This document shows positions 1-8,451 of a stretch of 20,692 nucleotides of DNA, piece after piece (the first letter of the stretch is position 1; every line of letters begins with the position of its first letter). The notes under the pieces are model-generated. The model was not told the origin of the DNA. It saw only the letters and a list, made by a program, of their open reading frames with translations, and made no database searches. The stretch is from an uncultured Bifidobacterium sp. (GTDB lineage: Bacteria > Actinomycetota > Actinomycetes > Actinomycetales > Bifidobacteriaceae), in contig NZ_CASEXV010000079.1 of NCBI RefSeq assembly GCF_949292005.1, forward strand, positions 1 through 20,692, in the 5' to 3' direction. The translations under genes were made by a program, and so were the position numbers.

Positions 1-53
1 CACGGCGATGGTACTGCACTCGATAGGGTGTGGGAGAGTAGCTCGCCGCCGCA
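1..53 (+). rRNA. rrf: 5S ribosomal RNA, 3' part only (cut by window edge)
   Basis: The first 50 or so bases match the conserved 3' half of actinobacterial 5S rRNA. The GATGGTACTGCACTCGA block lies near 7-23 and the GGGTGTGGGAGAGTAG block near 26-41, and the run ends in GCCGCCGC, which would pair with the missing 5' end. The exact 3' end is uncertain by a few bases. A strong hairpin follows directly, as expected at the end of an rRNA operon, so 16S and 23S genes probably lie just left of the window. Confidence 0.85.
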
Positions 54-63
54 TCATCTGATC

Positions 64-97
64 GGACCCCGGTCGAGCCGTGTGGCTCCCGGGGTCC
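64..97 (+). terminator. Hairpin terminator of the rRNA operon
   Basis: GGACCCCGG (64-72) pairs with CCGGGGTCC (89-97). Inside, GAGCC (75-79) pairs with GGCTC (84-88) around a GTGT loop, with a two-base TC bulge. The stem is long and G+C-rich and sits about 11 bases after the 5S end. The T tail is very short (TTC), which is common for terminators in G+C-rich actinobacteria. Confidence 0.8.
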
Positions 98-471
98 TTC
101 CATATCCGGGCGCGGCGTCCCGGCGGACCCACGGACGGGACGCACGCCGGGAACGACGGCTCCAAAACCCGCGGTGATTCTTTTCGTTTAGGCTGCTTCC
201 TGATCTTTGGCGCAGTGCCTCTATCTTTCCTACAAGCATCGGTTCTACAAGCATCGGGCAGATTGCCATGGCCGATGACCACGCCGCCAGCAGAGATTCA
301 CATCTTCATGATGTTCAGATTGTGAAGACGTTTAGATTGTGAAGTGCTGCTGACTCCCGATACCCCGCGTCCCGATTCATCCAGATTCTTAGATCTCGAG
401 GTTCGCATTATCTATGACGTTCTTCTGACGTCCCGTTGTCCCGTTGGTTTTTATGTGTCGAACAGATGAGG
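98..471. other. Non-coding stretch between rRNA operon and lipoprotein gene
   Basis: I see no convincing gene here. The one plus-strand open frame (80-325) begins inside the terminator and has no recognisable protein features. The stretch contains three short tandem-like direct repeats. CTACAAGCATCGG occurs at 230-242 and 245-257. AGATTGTGAAG occurs at 317-327 and 334-344. TCCCGTTG occurs at 431-438 and 439-446. A small hairpin GACGT/ACGTC (416-420 with 428-432) lies about 40 bases past the lipoprotein stop, but it has no T run on that strand, so I do not call it a terminator. Confidence 0.6.
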
Positions 472-1353
472 TCATGTCAGGAAGACGCTGTTGAACGCCG
501 GGTAGCCCCATTGGATGGCTGTCCAAAGGTGATATTCGGCAAGTGTCAGGAGCAGGGAGAGGGAAGCGTTCTTGCTTAAGCGTCGCGTGGTCTTCGTCGC
601 TGTGGTTGACGACGATGTTGCGGTTGCGGTTGCGGTTGCGGCGAGCGTCTTCGTTATGGATCGCGCGCAGTCCATCTCCACAACAGCGGCTGTGGGCGTG
701 AGGAGGCCGGTCGCCTGATCCTGTGTGGAGTCTGGGTTGGAAATAAGGGAAGTGACGTCATATACCTGCTGCCGTAGATCTGTCGATCCGGTGGCCGCGG
801 ACATCAGGCGTGCCGCTGTGGCTCGTCGTGTGTCGCTGGATGAGAGTGAGGCGTGCTCTCCGCCCCGTGCGGCAAGAACCTCAAGAGCAAATCCGGCTTT
901 GTCCTCGGCGAGAGCCATTGATGCCAGGGATTTGGCGTCGAAACGAAGTTTCGACAATGAGTCGACATCCACGGAGGGAGTTATGTCCGTGGTCCACCCC
1001 CATTGCTGGGCCGTCTGCACGATCATCCTCTCGCGTACGGAATTGATCAGGGACTGTGGAATCCGGGCGGGGCATTGCCGCGCCACTGTGATCCAGGACG
1101 TCACGGCGGCTTGCGCCAGAAGAGCCTTCTCCAAGAGAAGCCTGGATGACTGCGACATCGATGTTGTTCTGGCGGCCGACGAAACAAGTCCATCGCAGCG
1201 TGATGCGACCGATGTAGATGATGGTGCCATGCTGATGCGTGGGGCTGAACATGCCGCCATAGTCATCGACATGGCAAGCGATACCGCAAGAAACGCCGAA
1301 CCGCGACGCCATCCGTCAAGAAGTCTCCGTGTGTCCGGTGTCTGCATGGCCAC
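472..1353 (-). CDS. Putative secreted lipoprotein of unknown function
   Basis: Translation gives about 293 residues from GTG at 1353, or 291 from ATG at 1347. I prefer neither strongly: a weak CAGG lies about 10 bases before the GTG. The N-terminus has arginines, then a hydrophobic stretch, then M-A-A-C-S, an acceptable lipobox with the lipidated Cys near residue 33-35, so export and membrane anchoring are likely. The rest is Ser/Thr/Ala-rich with no catalytic motif I recognise. Near residues 235-245 an Ala-Thr dipeptide run is encoded by four GTTGCG hexamers (617-640, plus-strand reading). The gene is divergent from nusA with a short shared promoter region, where rimP would stand in many other bacteria. 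Function is unknown; lipoprotein status is inferred from the signal. Confidence 0.68.
   Translation of the reverse strand: MAMQTPDTRRLLDGWRRGSAFLAVSLAMSMTMAACSAPRISMAPSSTSVASRCDGLVSSAARTTSMSQSSRLLLEKALLAQAAVTSWITVARQCPARIPQSLINSVRERMIVQTAQQWGWTTDITPSVDVDSLSKLRFDAKSLASMALAEDKAGFALEVLAARGGEHASLSSSDTRRATAARLMSAATGSTDLRQQVYDVTSLISNPDSTQDQATGLLTPTAAVVEMDCARSITKTLAATATATATSSSTTATKTTRRLSKNASLSLLLTLAEYHLWTAIQWGYPAFNSVFLT
617..640. repeat. Hexanucleotide microsatellite, 4 x GTTGCG
   Basis: Four exact tandem copies of GTTGCG lie inside the lipoprotein gene and encode alternating Ala and Thr on the minus strand. Because the unit is 6 bp, copy-number change would lengthen or shorten the Ala-Thr run without shifting the frame. 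Confidence 0.85.
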
Positions 1354-1354
1354 C

Positions 1355-1360
1355 TACAAT
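1355..1360 (+). promoter_or_regulatory. Possible -10 element for nusA in the divergent region
   Basis: TACAAT lies 63 bases before the nusA ATG and would place the transcript start near 1367. No good -35 is visible about 17 bases upstream (around 1332-1337), so the call rests on the -10 alone. The overlapping complement TATTGT could equally serve the minus-strand lipoprotein gene. Confidence 0.35.
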
Positions 1361-1423
1361 AGACCTGATTGTGACTTTTGGGCGACACGCGTCCGTTGAT
1401 AACTTCACAGGAGGGCTTGCGGC

Positions 1424-2494
1424 ATGGAATTGGATTTGAAGGGAATTCATCAGGTTGCGGCCGATCAGGGCATCGATGCCCAGGCCGTTGATGATGCCCT
1501 TGCCGAAGCTCTGATGTTGGCGTATGCCAAATCTGGACATACCGCAAAGCATATTCGCGTCGATCTTGACGAGAGAGCGGGTATGGTCACCATCTGGGCT
1601 AGGGATGAGAAACCCGGCGATGCGACGGAGGAGAATCCGCATCCGGTTCCGGTGCTTGGCGAGGAATATGATGACACCCCCCACGACTTTGGCCGTCTGG
1701 CCGCTTCAACCGCACGGCAGGTTATTTCCCAGCTTTTCCGTCAGGCTGAGGACGAGCGTATTTTTGGTGCGTTCTCAGGGCAAAAAGGCAATCTGGTCAT
1801 GGGTGTCGTCCAGCAGGACGTGAAGGATCCGACGAACGTGCACGTCGCGGTCGGAGACGTTGAGGCGATTCTGCCGCGTCGGGAGCAGGTCCCCGGTGAG
1901 CGCTATCGCCATGGCGAGCGAATTCGCGTTTATGTGGTGAATGTCGCCAGGGGCCTTCGGGGACCGGAGATCATCGTGTCTCGTTCCCATCCGGAGCTTG
2001 TACGCCGTCTGTTCGAGAGGGAGGTTCCCGAGCTTGTTTCGGGGGCCGTGTCGATTATGGCGATCGCACGTGAGGCCGGGGCGAGGACCAAAGTTGCGGT
2101 TCGGGCAAACACGACGGGAGTCAATCCCAAAGGCGCCTTGATTGGCCCAGGCGGCGCTCGAGTGAGGGCCGTCATGGAGAATCTCGGCTCTGAGAAGATC
2201 GATATCGTCGATTGGTCCACCGATCCCGCGTCCTTCATATCCGCGGCATTGTCGCCGGCGCAGACGACGTCGGTGCATATCGTCAGCGAGAAGAACAAAA
2301 CCGCTGTCGCATTCATCCATGACAGTCAGTTGTCTCTTGCCATCGGCAAGGAAGGACAGAACGCACGGCTTGCCGCGAAACTCACAGGATGGCGGATTGG
2401 TATCGAATCGGAGGAGGCAAGAGCGGCGAAGGCCGCGCAGGCCACACTCGATCCGGATTCGTCGGAGGATGAATCGGCGGACAAAACGGACTGA
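1424..2494 (+). CDS. nusA: Transcription termination/antitermination factor NusA
   Basis: This 356-residue protein binds RNA polymerase and nascent RNA and modulates pausing, termination and antitermination. The order is an N-terminal polymerase-binding domain (about 1-115), an S1 RNA-binding domain (about 125-200) and two KH domains. KH1 carries G-P-G-G near residues 241-244 and is followed by the family block EKIDIVDW. KH2 carries G-K-E-G at 308-311 followed by QNARLAAKLTGW. It lacks the C-terminal acidic repeats of enterobacterial NusA, as is usual in Gram-positives, and ends in a short acidic tail. The ATG at 1424 is supported by AGGAGG at 1409-1414 with a 9-base spacer. It heads the cluster, but neither rimP before it nor ylxR after it is present. 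Confidence 0.96.
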   Translation: MELDLKGIHQVAADQGIDAQAVDDALAEALMLAYAKSGHTAKHIRVDLDERAGMVTIWARDEKPGDATEENPHPVPVLGEEYDDTPHDFGRLAASTARQVISQLFRQAEDERIFGAFSGQKGNLVMGVVQQDVKDPTNVHVAVGDVEAILPRREQVPGERYRHGERIRVYVVNVARGLRGPEIIVSRSHPELVRRLFEREVPELVSGAVSIMAIAREAGARTKVAVRANTTGVNPKGALIGPGGARVRAVMENLGSEKIDIVDWSTDPASFISAALSPAQTTSVHIVSEKNKTAVAFIHDSQLSLAIGKEGQNARLAAKLTGWRIGIESEEARAAKAAQATLDPDSSEDESADKTD

Positions 2495-2684
2495 CTCTGT
2501 TCAATCCAGTATCACGAGTATGCTGTGTCAAGGCAACCGATCACGCGCGTCCGAATAGTCGCGCGGTTGGACGGAACGAGGTAAAGCAATCATGGTCGCA
2601 CGATGAGACAGGATAGGCTCGCCGTCATCATACAGTGACCGCGCGGATTCAGTACGCGTGGCCACGGAATAAGGAGAACACTGA

Positions 2685-5528
2685 GTGGCAAAACAGCGCG
2701 TATATGAACTGGCCAAAGATCTTGGCGTGGACAGCAAGACGGTCCTTGAGAAGCTTAAGGACATGGGCGAGTTCGTCAAATCCGCGTCCTCCACGGTGGA
2801 GGCGCCTGTGGTGCGCAGGCTCAAGGAATCTTTCACGCAATCGTCGGGGGCATCCGAAAAGAAGCCATCGTCGCAGACGAATAGACCACGGCCGACAGCA
2901 GGCAGACCCACGCCGTCACCGACAGCGGCCCATCAGAACACCCATCAGAACGACGGCGCCGGTGATTCACCGCGTCCCGCCACCCACCACACGGCATCAT
3001 CCATGTCCGCTCCGGTTCCCGGTCCAGCGCATCCCCATGGACGGGCAACGTCATCCCATGGATCCGCAGGAAATTCATCGGACAGACGGCAGGGCCAACG
3101 TGATCGTGCCGCGCGTCCCAATGGTGGTGCGCAGCATCCGCGTTCGCAGGGGCCTCGCGATGGAGGCCGAGCGAATATCTCGACCCCGCATTCGCCGCGT
3201 CCCAATGGAGGAGCGGACCAGAAGCCGACTCAGCATCCGCATGCCGCGCCAGGGCCTCGCCCCGGCAATAATCCTTTCAGTCGAAAGCAGGGGATGCATA
3301 CCCCGACTCCGAGTGATATTCCAAGGCCGCATCCCATGGCCAGACCCACGGTGGACAACGGACATGGACGCCCGGGTCGTAATGGCGCATCAAGGGGCGG
3401 TTTCCGTGGTCGTCCAGGGCAAGGGTCGACAGGTGCGCGTCCCAGTCAGTGGGGGCAGCATCGTCCTGGCCAAGGTGGTCAGAGCGCCGGTGCGGGGCAT
3501 TCCGCAGGTGGACGTTTCGGAGGCAGTGGCTTCCAAGGCAATAGTGGTGGCTCGACCCCAACAGGAGGTCCTTCACGTGGCCGTGGACGTGGCGGTGCCG
3601 CAGGCGCTTTCGGTCGGCAGGGAGGGAAATCCTCTAAGTCGAGAAAGAACCGTCTTCAGAAAAGGCATGAGTTCCAGGAGATCAAGGCCCCGGTTATCGG
3701 CGGAGTCAGGGTTCCCTCAGGCAATGGGCAGACCATACGCCTGAGACAGGGATCCACATTGTCCGATTTGGCGGAGAAGATCAACGTCAATCCCGCGGCC
3801 CTTGTCACCGTCCTCTTCCACTTGGGAGAGATGGCCACCGCGACCCAGTCGCTGGATGAGGCAACCTTCCAGATCCTTGGACAGGAGATCGGCTGGAACA
3901 TCCAGACCGTGTCCGCCGAGGAGGAGGACAAGGAGCTGCTGCAGCAGTTCGACATCGACCTTGATGATGAGCGTGAACACAACGACGACGAGCTTCGTCC
4001 ACGTCCTCCGGTCGTCACCGTCATGGGCCATGTCGACCATGGAAAAACGCGTCTTTTGGACACGATTCGCCAGACGAACGTTGTCTCGCGTGAGGCCGGC
4101 GGCATCACGCAGCGCATTGGCGCCTATCAGGTGACGGTCAATCTGGAGGGCGACAAGCGAAAGATCACTTTCCTCGACACTCCTGGACATGAGGCGTTCA
4201 CGGCCATGAGGGCGCGTGGAGCCGAGCTCACCGACGTGGCCATTTTGGTGGTCGCGGCCGACGATGGCGTTATGCCCCAGACGGTTGAGGCGATTAACCA
4301 CGCTCAGGCGGCGCATGTGCCCATCGTCGTCGCGGTGAACAAGATCGATGTTCCCGGAGCCAATCCCGAGAAGGTCAGAGGACAGCTCACCGAATTCGGT
4401 CTGGTTCCCGAAGAGTACGGCGGCGACACCATGTTCGTCGACATCTCCGCGAAGCTGGGCACCAACGTGAACAAGTTGCTGGAGGCTGTTCTTCTCACCG
4501 CGGATGCCGATCTGGATCTCCGCGCGAATCCCTCCATGGACGCCCGCGGAGCGACGATCGAGGCGCGTCTGGATAAGGGGCGCGGCGCGGTTGCCACGGT
4601 TCTGGTCCAGTCGGGCACCCTATACGTCGGAGACGCGATCGTGGCGGGAACATCCTATGGACGTGTCCGTGCGATGCTTGATGAGAACGGTCGTCAGATG
4701 AAGGAGGCCGCTCCATCCACTCCGGTCCAGGTTCTTGGTCTGACCTCGGTACCCACCGCGGGAGACCTCTTCCTTGTGGCCCCGGATGACCGCACCGCGC
4801 GTCAGATCGCCGAGAAGCGTCAGGCGACCGAGCGTGCAGCCCAGCTGGCAAAGCGCCGCAAGGTTGTGTCTTTGGAAAGCCTGAAGGAGCAGTTCGCCAA
4901 GTCCGAGGTCGACATGCTCAACATCGTCATCAAGGGCGATTCCTCGGGATCCGTGGAGGCGTTGGAGGACTCGTTGATGAAGATCGACGTGTCCGACGAG
5001 GTCGGAATCCAGGTCATCCATCGCGGTGTCGGTGCCATCACCCAGAACGATGTCAACCTTGCGACCGTGGACAAGGCCGTCATCATCGGCTTCAATGTCC
5101 GCCCCAACCGTCAGGTCGCCGATCTGGCCGACAGGGAGGGCGTCGAGATCAAGTACTACTCGATCATCTACAAGGCGATTGAGGACATCGAGGCCTCGCT
5201 CAAAGGCATGCTCAAGCCGGAATACGAGGAGGTCACCACCTCGCACAGCGAGATCCGGGAGATTTTCCGGTCCTCCAAGTTCGGGAACATCGCCGGAGTC
5301 ATGGTTCAGGATGGCGAGGTCAGGCGTGGAACCAAGTGCCGCATCCTGCGCAACGGTGTGGCAACGGTCAACGATCTCGAGATCTCCTCGCTTCGTCGTT
5401 TCAAGGATGATGTGCAGTCCGTCAAGGAGGGCTTCGAGGCCGGGATCAATCTGGGAAGCTTCAACGACATCCAGATAGGGGATGTCATCGAAACCTTCGA
5501 GATGCAGCAGATCGAACGCAAGCAGTAG
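2685..5528 (+). CDS. infB: Translation initiation factor IF-2
   Basis: This 947-residue GTPase places initiator fMet-tRNA on the 30S subunit and promotes subunit joining. Residues 1-52 form a first IF2-N module (MAKQRVYELAKDLG...). Residues about 60-335 are a low-complexity Pro/Gly/His/Arg/Ser-rich linker, followed by a second IF2-N module near 345-405. The G domain carries G1 GHVDHGKT (448-455), G3 DTPGH (498-502) and G4 NKID (552-555). Domains II to IV follow up to the C-terminus. Length is typical of long-linker actinobacterial IF-2. The GTG start at 2685 is supported by AAGGAG at 2671-2676 with an 8-base spacer. The linker's skewed composition leaves long spurious open frames in other phases. 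It lies 190 bp after nusA; I see no clear promoter between them and presume readthrough. Confidence 0.97.
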   Translation: MAKQRVYELAKDLGVDSKTVLEKLKDMGEFVKSASSTVEAPVVRRLKESFTQSSGASEKKPSSQTNRPRPTAGRPTPSPTAAHQNTHQNDGAGDSPRPATHHTASSMSAPVPGPAHPHGRATSSHGSAGNSSDRRQGQRDRAARPNGGAQHPRSQGPRDGGRANISTPHSPRPNGGADQKPTQHPHAAPGPRPGNNPFSRKQGMHTPTPSDIPRPHPMARPTVDNGHGRPGRNGASRGGFRGRPGQGSTGARPSQWGQHRPGQGGQSAGAGHSAGGRFGGSGFQGNSGGSTPTGGPSRGRGRGGAAGAFGRQGGKSSKSRKNRLQKRHEFQEIKAPVIGGVRVPSGNGQTIRLRQGSTLSDLAEKINVNPAALVTVLFHLGEMATATQSLDEATFQILGQEIGWNIQTVSAEEEDKELLQQFDIDLDDEREHNDDELRPRPPVVTVMGHVDHGKTRLLDTIRQTNVVSREAGGITQRIGAYQVTVNLEGDKRKITFLDTPGHEAFTAMRARGAELTDVAILVVAADDGVMPQTVEAINHAQAAHVPIVVAVNKIDVPGANPEKVRGQLTEFGLVPEEYGGDTMFVDISAKLGTNVNKLLEAVLLTADADLDLRANPSMDARGATIEARLDKGRGAVATVLVQSGTLYVGDAIVAGTSYGRVRAMLDENGRQMKEAAPSTPVQVLGLTSVPTAGDLFLVAPDDRTARQIAEKRQATERAAQLAKRRKVVSLESLKEQFAKSEVDMLNIVIKGDSSGSVEALEDSLMKIDVSDEVGIQVIHRGVGAITQNDVNLATVDKAVIIGFNVRPNRQVADLADREGVEIKYYSIIYKAIEDIEASLKGMLKPEYEEVTTSHSEIREIFRSSKFGNIAGVMVQDGEVRRGTKCRILRNGVATVNDLEISSLRRFKDDVQSVKEGFEAGINLGSFNDIQIGDVIETFEMQQIERKQ

Positions 5529-5556
5529 CGCCCGCGAGTCCATCGTCGTGCGTCAT

Positions 5557-5592
5557 GTCCCCGGACGGCGGCTGTTGCCGTCGCCCGGGGAC
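5557..5592 (+). other. Strong stem-loop between infB and rbfA
   Basis: GTCCCCGG (5557-5564) pairs with CCGGGGAC (5585-5592). Inside, ACGGC (5565-5569) pairs with GCCGT (5577-5581), with a three-base bulge on the 3' side. It lies 28 bases after the infB stop and 8 bases before the rbfA Shine-Dalgarno sequence. There is no T run. It could be a partial terminator, an mRNA-processing or stability element, or a modulator of rbfA translation. Confidence 0.6.
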
Positions 5593-5615
5593 TCTATCTG
5601 AGGAGGTCCATCAAC

Positions 5616-6134
5616 ATGGCCGGAAGCAATCCCCGTGCCGCCAGAGTCGCGGCTCTCATCAAGCGCGTCATCGCGGAATCCGTCGAGTTTCATCTTCATG
5701 ACGAGCGTCTTGCGAATGTGACGATCACGGATGTGCGCGTGACCAATGATCTGCAGATAGCGAAGGTGTATTGGACCCAGCTGGGAACCGACGGCAAGGA
5801 GCGTGGCGAACGTGACCGCGCCCAGAAGGCGTTGCGGCAGGCCGCTGGACGGCTCCGCTCCCATGTCGGAGCCAAGGCGGGACTTCGTCTGACTCCACAG
5901 TTAAGGTTCATCTACGACAAGGTGCCGCAAGAGGCGCACGAGATCGAGGACATTCTGTCGGTTGCAAGACATAGGGACGCCGAGCTGGAGAAGACCAGAT
6001 CGACGGCCTCCTACGCGGGAGAGTCCAATCCATATCGACATGACGATGAGCCCGATAATGATCAGGACGGCTTCGGCCAGGACGGTGTGGACGACGATGA
6101 CGACGATTCCGACACGGACGATTTCGACGAATGA
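5616..6134 (+). CDS. rbfA: 30S ribosome-binding factor RbfA
   Basis: RbfA binds the 30S subunit late in assembly and helps mature the 16S rRNA 5' end. The first 115 or so residues show the family pattern, with an early R-V-A-A-L-I-K-R-V-I-A-E helix, a central VTITDVRVTNDLQIAKVYW strand pair and the LRFIYDKVPQEAHEIEDIL block. The KH-like fold is followed by a roughly 50-residue tail that becomes extremely acidic (long Asp runs at about 140-172), which accounts for the 172-residue length compared with about 120-150 in many species. The ATG at 5616 has AGGAGG at 5601-5606 with a 9-base spacer. Its TGA overlaps the truB ATG. Confidence 0.93.
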   Translation: MAGSNPRAARVAALIKRVIAESVEFHLHDERLANVTITDVRVTNDLQIAKVYWTQLGTDGKERGERDRAQKALRQAAGRLRSHVGAKAGLRLTPQLRFIYDKVPQEAHEIEDILSVARHRDAELEKTRSTASYAGESNPYRHDDEPDNDQDGFGQDGVDDDDDDSDTDDFDE

Positions 6135-7174
6135 ACGGAGCGGAAGGTGGATCGGCGGGACTCGAATCGGGCATCGTGCTGGTTGACAAGCCGCGAGGAG
6201 TCACCAGTCATGATGTCGTTTCCGCCCTTCGCTCGGTGATGGGAACACGTCAAGTGGGACATGGAGGAACGCTCGACCCACTGGCTACGGGGTTGCTGAT
6301 TGTGGGCTTCGGCAAGGCGACACGTCTGCTCAGCTACGTCATCGGATCCGCGAAGACCTATGAGGCCACCATCCGTCTTGGTGTGGCGACCACGACGGAT
6401 GACCTCGAGGGCGAGCGTATGGATCTTGGCCCAGCGCGGCGTGATGTGGAAACCATCACACGTGACGAGTTGATCGGTCTGGTGTCCCGAAGCTATGTCG
6501 GCGAGATTCAGCAGGTTCCCAGCAGGTATTCCGCCGTGCGGATCGATGGACGTCATGCGTATGAACTGGCAAGAAAGGGCACCGATTTCACCATCGAACC
6601 GCGGACGGTCACCATTCATCGCTTCGACGTGGGAGGATGCCGAAGGTCGACCGCGTGTTTTGAGGAGGGCGCGAGCGCGGTGGACGTTCTGGATGTGGAC
6701 GTTCGGATCACGTGCTCCAGCGGCACCTACATACGCTCGATCGCGCGCGATATGGGCCAGGATCTGGCAGTGGGGGGACATTTGACGGCGCTGCGACGCG
6801 TGAGCGTCGGCGAGTTCGATGTCGCCGACGCTCACACGGAGAGGGCGCGTGCCGTGGAACGTACGATCACTCGCAGGGATGGCTCGCGCAGAACGGTTTT
6901 GTCGGCTCGCTTCGACGATCCTGAGACCGTGCGCGGCCATGCCATAAGCATGAGCGATGCCGCGCGCAAGGTTCTTCCGGTCGTGTCGATAAGTTCCGAT
7001 GATGCTGAGCGGTTGCGGTACGGCAAGCGCATCGACATCGCCGTGAGGGGATCGACTGCCGCCATTCATACAGGTGGTTCCGGATCCGATACGGTGGATG
7101 ACCTTGTGGCAATCATCGAACCGTCCGGGGCGCGGGAGTCACGCCCGACCGTGGTTTTCCCGGATCGTGGCTGA
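6131..7174 (+). CDS. truB: tRNA pseudouridine(55) synthase TruB
   Basis: TruB isomerises U55 in the T loop of tRNAs to pseudouridine. The signature GIVLVDKPRGVTSHDVV lies near residues 14-30. The catalytic motif GGTLDPLATGLL follows, with the nucleophile Asp at residue 49. The YEATIRLG block and the CSSGTYIRSIARDMG block are further family markers. The C-terminus is a small actinobacterial-type RNA-binding domain. The gene begins in an ATGA overlap with rbfA (6131-6134), suggesting translational coupling; I see no separate strong ribosome binding site. At 347 residues it is somewhat longer than the E. coli protein. Confidence 0.94.
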   Translation: MNGAEGGSAGLESGIVLVDKPRGVTSHDVVSALRSVMGTRQVGHGGTLDPLATGLLIVGFGKATRLLSYVIGSAKTYEATIRLGVATTTDDLEGERMDLGPARRDVETITRDELIGLVSRSYVGEIQQVPSRYSAVRIDGRHAYELARKGTDFTIEPRTVTIHRFDVGGCRRSTACFEEGASAVDVLDVDVRITCSSGTYIRSIARDMGQDLAVGGHLTALRRVSVGEFDVADAHTERARAVERTITRRDGSRRTVLSARFDDPETVRGHAISMSDAARKVLPVVSISSDDAERLRYGKRIDIAVRGSTAAIHTGGSGSDTVDDLVAIIEPSGARESRPTVVFPDRG

Positions 7175-7208
7175 TGGCCTGAGCGGGATTCGAAGGAATG
7201 GGAGGATT

Positions 7209-8450
7209 ATGATCGTCACCAGACTGGAGCCGGACTCCAAAGGCGATGTCGAATGGCCGGTGATCAGCCGCGATAGGCGCTCGGTGCTCACCGTCGGTGT
7301 TTTCGACGGAATGCATAGTGGCCATCGGGCGGTTGTCAAGCGCTTGGTGGAGAAGGCGCATGAGTTGTCATGCCTGTCGATTGTCGTGATGTTCGATCCT
7401 CGTCCGGGGTTTGTCCATTCATATGCGAAGGCGCATGATGGACGGGATCCGGAAGTCGGATACGTGGATGGGGATCTGGTCACCTCATTGGATCAACGCT
7501 TGGCGGTCCTCCGTGACTACGGCGTCGATCATGTCCTTGTGGTGAGATACACCGTGGCGTTCTCGTCCAAGTCCTACGTGTTCTTTTTGGGACAGATGGT
7601 CGGGCGTCTGGGAATGCGACGGCTTGTGTTGGGTTCGGACGCGGTTATGGGATCGAACCGTGCTGGAACGGTCGCGTCGATAGCCGATCTCGCCGCATCC
7701 ACGGGGGTGTTCGAACTGGATGTCGTGGATGATCGTGGTCCCGGGTATGTCCGGATCCCACGCGATGTGGTGGAGCCGCGTTGGACATCCTCGGGAGAGC
7801 CCCGGGATCCCACTGCGGGTATGACCAGGGCGGAGCTCAGAGCATGGAGCAAAATCCACCAGGCTCGGAGGGTCCGGGTATGGAGCTCGACGAACGTGCG
7901 GTACCTTCTTTCACAGGGAAGGGTCCGCGAGGCCAACGACATCCTTGGTTCCGCGCATGGCGTGGAATCCACCATCGTCCATGGTGAGCGGCGTGGACGC
8001 ACTCTGGGATTCCCCACCGCGAATCTTTCCGATGATGTTGATGGCTATATTCCGGCCGATGGCGTGTATGCCGGCTGGATAATCGATTATGGACCGGCCG
8101 GTGACGCGAATGGAGCGGAGGGGGACGACATCTCGCAAGGCTCCGGAACACGCATGGGCGAACGCCGGTGGCCCGCTGCCATATCGATCGGAACGAAGCC
8201 GACATACAGCGAGAAGACTGGGATCCATTCGCGTGCTCTTGAGGTGTACGCGATCACGGATGAGTGGGTGGACCTCTACGACCACCGCGTGAGGGTCGAG
8301 TTTCTCGAGTATCTCCGACCCCAGATCCGTTTCGACTCCTCGGATGATCTGATAGCGGAGATGCGACGGAACGTTGTGCAGACACTTGAGGTCACGCGGG
8401 CCGATCACGATGCGTCGGCGAAGGATTCCGCGAAGGGGCAGGCTGTCTGA
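7209..8450 (+). CDS. ribF: Bifunctional riboflavin kinase / FAD synthetase RibF
   Basis: RibF phosphorylates riboflavin to FMN and adenylates FMN to FAD. The N-terminal FMN adenylyltransferase domain shows GVFDGMHSGH at residues 30-39 and later SSTNVRYLLSQG. The C-terminal kinase domain shows GFPTAN at 267-272, then IGTKPTY, ALEVYAI and a closing EFLEYLRPQIRF block. I place the start at ATG 7209, giving 413 residues; the frame stays open to 7074 but that part lies inside truB. GGGAGG at 7200-7205 is close (3 bases), and AAGGA at 7193-7197 offers an alternative site. The protein is about 100 residues longer than typical RibF, because of insertions such as near residues 80-95, 190-215 and 296-320. 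It follows truB by 34 bp and is probably co-transcribed. Confidence 0.92.
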   Translation: MIVTRLEPDSKGDVEWPVISRDRRSVLTVGVFDGMHSGHRAVVKRLVEKAHELSCLSIVVMFDPRPGFVHSYAKAHDGRDPEVGYVDGDLVTSLDQRLAVLRDYGVDHVLVVRYTVAFSSKSYVFFLGQMVGRLGMRRLVLGSDAVMGSNRAGTVASIADLAASTGVFELDVVDDRGPGYVRIPRDVVEPRWTSSGEPRDPTAGMTRAELRAWSKIHQARRVRVWSSTNVRYLLSQGRVREANDILGSAHGVESTIVHGERRGRTLGFPTANLSDDVDGYIPADGVYAGWIIDYGPAGDANGAEGDDISQGSGTRMGERRWPAAISIGTKPTYSEKTGIHSRALEVYAITDEWVDLYDHRVRVEFLEYLRPQIRFDSSDDLIAEMRRNVVQTLEVTRADHDASAKDSAKGQAV

Positions 8451-8451
8451 T

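Noticed and set aside
80..325. Plus-strand open frame of 81 codons after the 5S rRNA
   Set aside because: It starts inside the rRNA terminator hairpin, spans slippage-like repeats, has no ribosome site and no protein-like features.
725..1399. Long plus-strand frame opposite the lipoprotein gene
   Set aside because: It is Arg/Ser-rich antisense sequence without a ribosome site, and the minus-strand frame has a proper lipoprotein signal.
2635..3744. 369-codon frame overlapping the infB linker
   Set aside because: It exists because the low-complexity Pro/Gly/His linker has few stops in other phases; its translation is Arg-rich and patternless.
4620..5543. 307-codon antisense frame under infB
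   Set aside because: It is the complement of a conserved GTPase coding region; stop-free antisense frames are common in G+C-rich genes.
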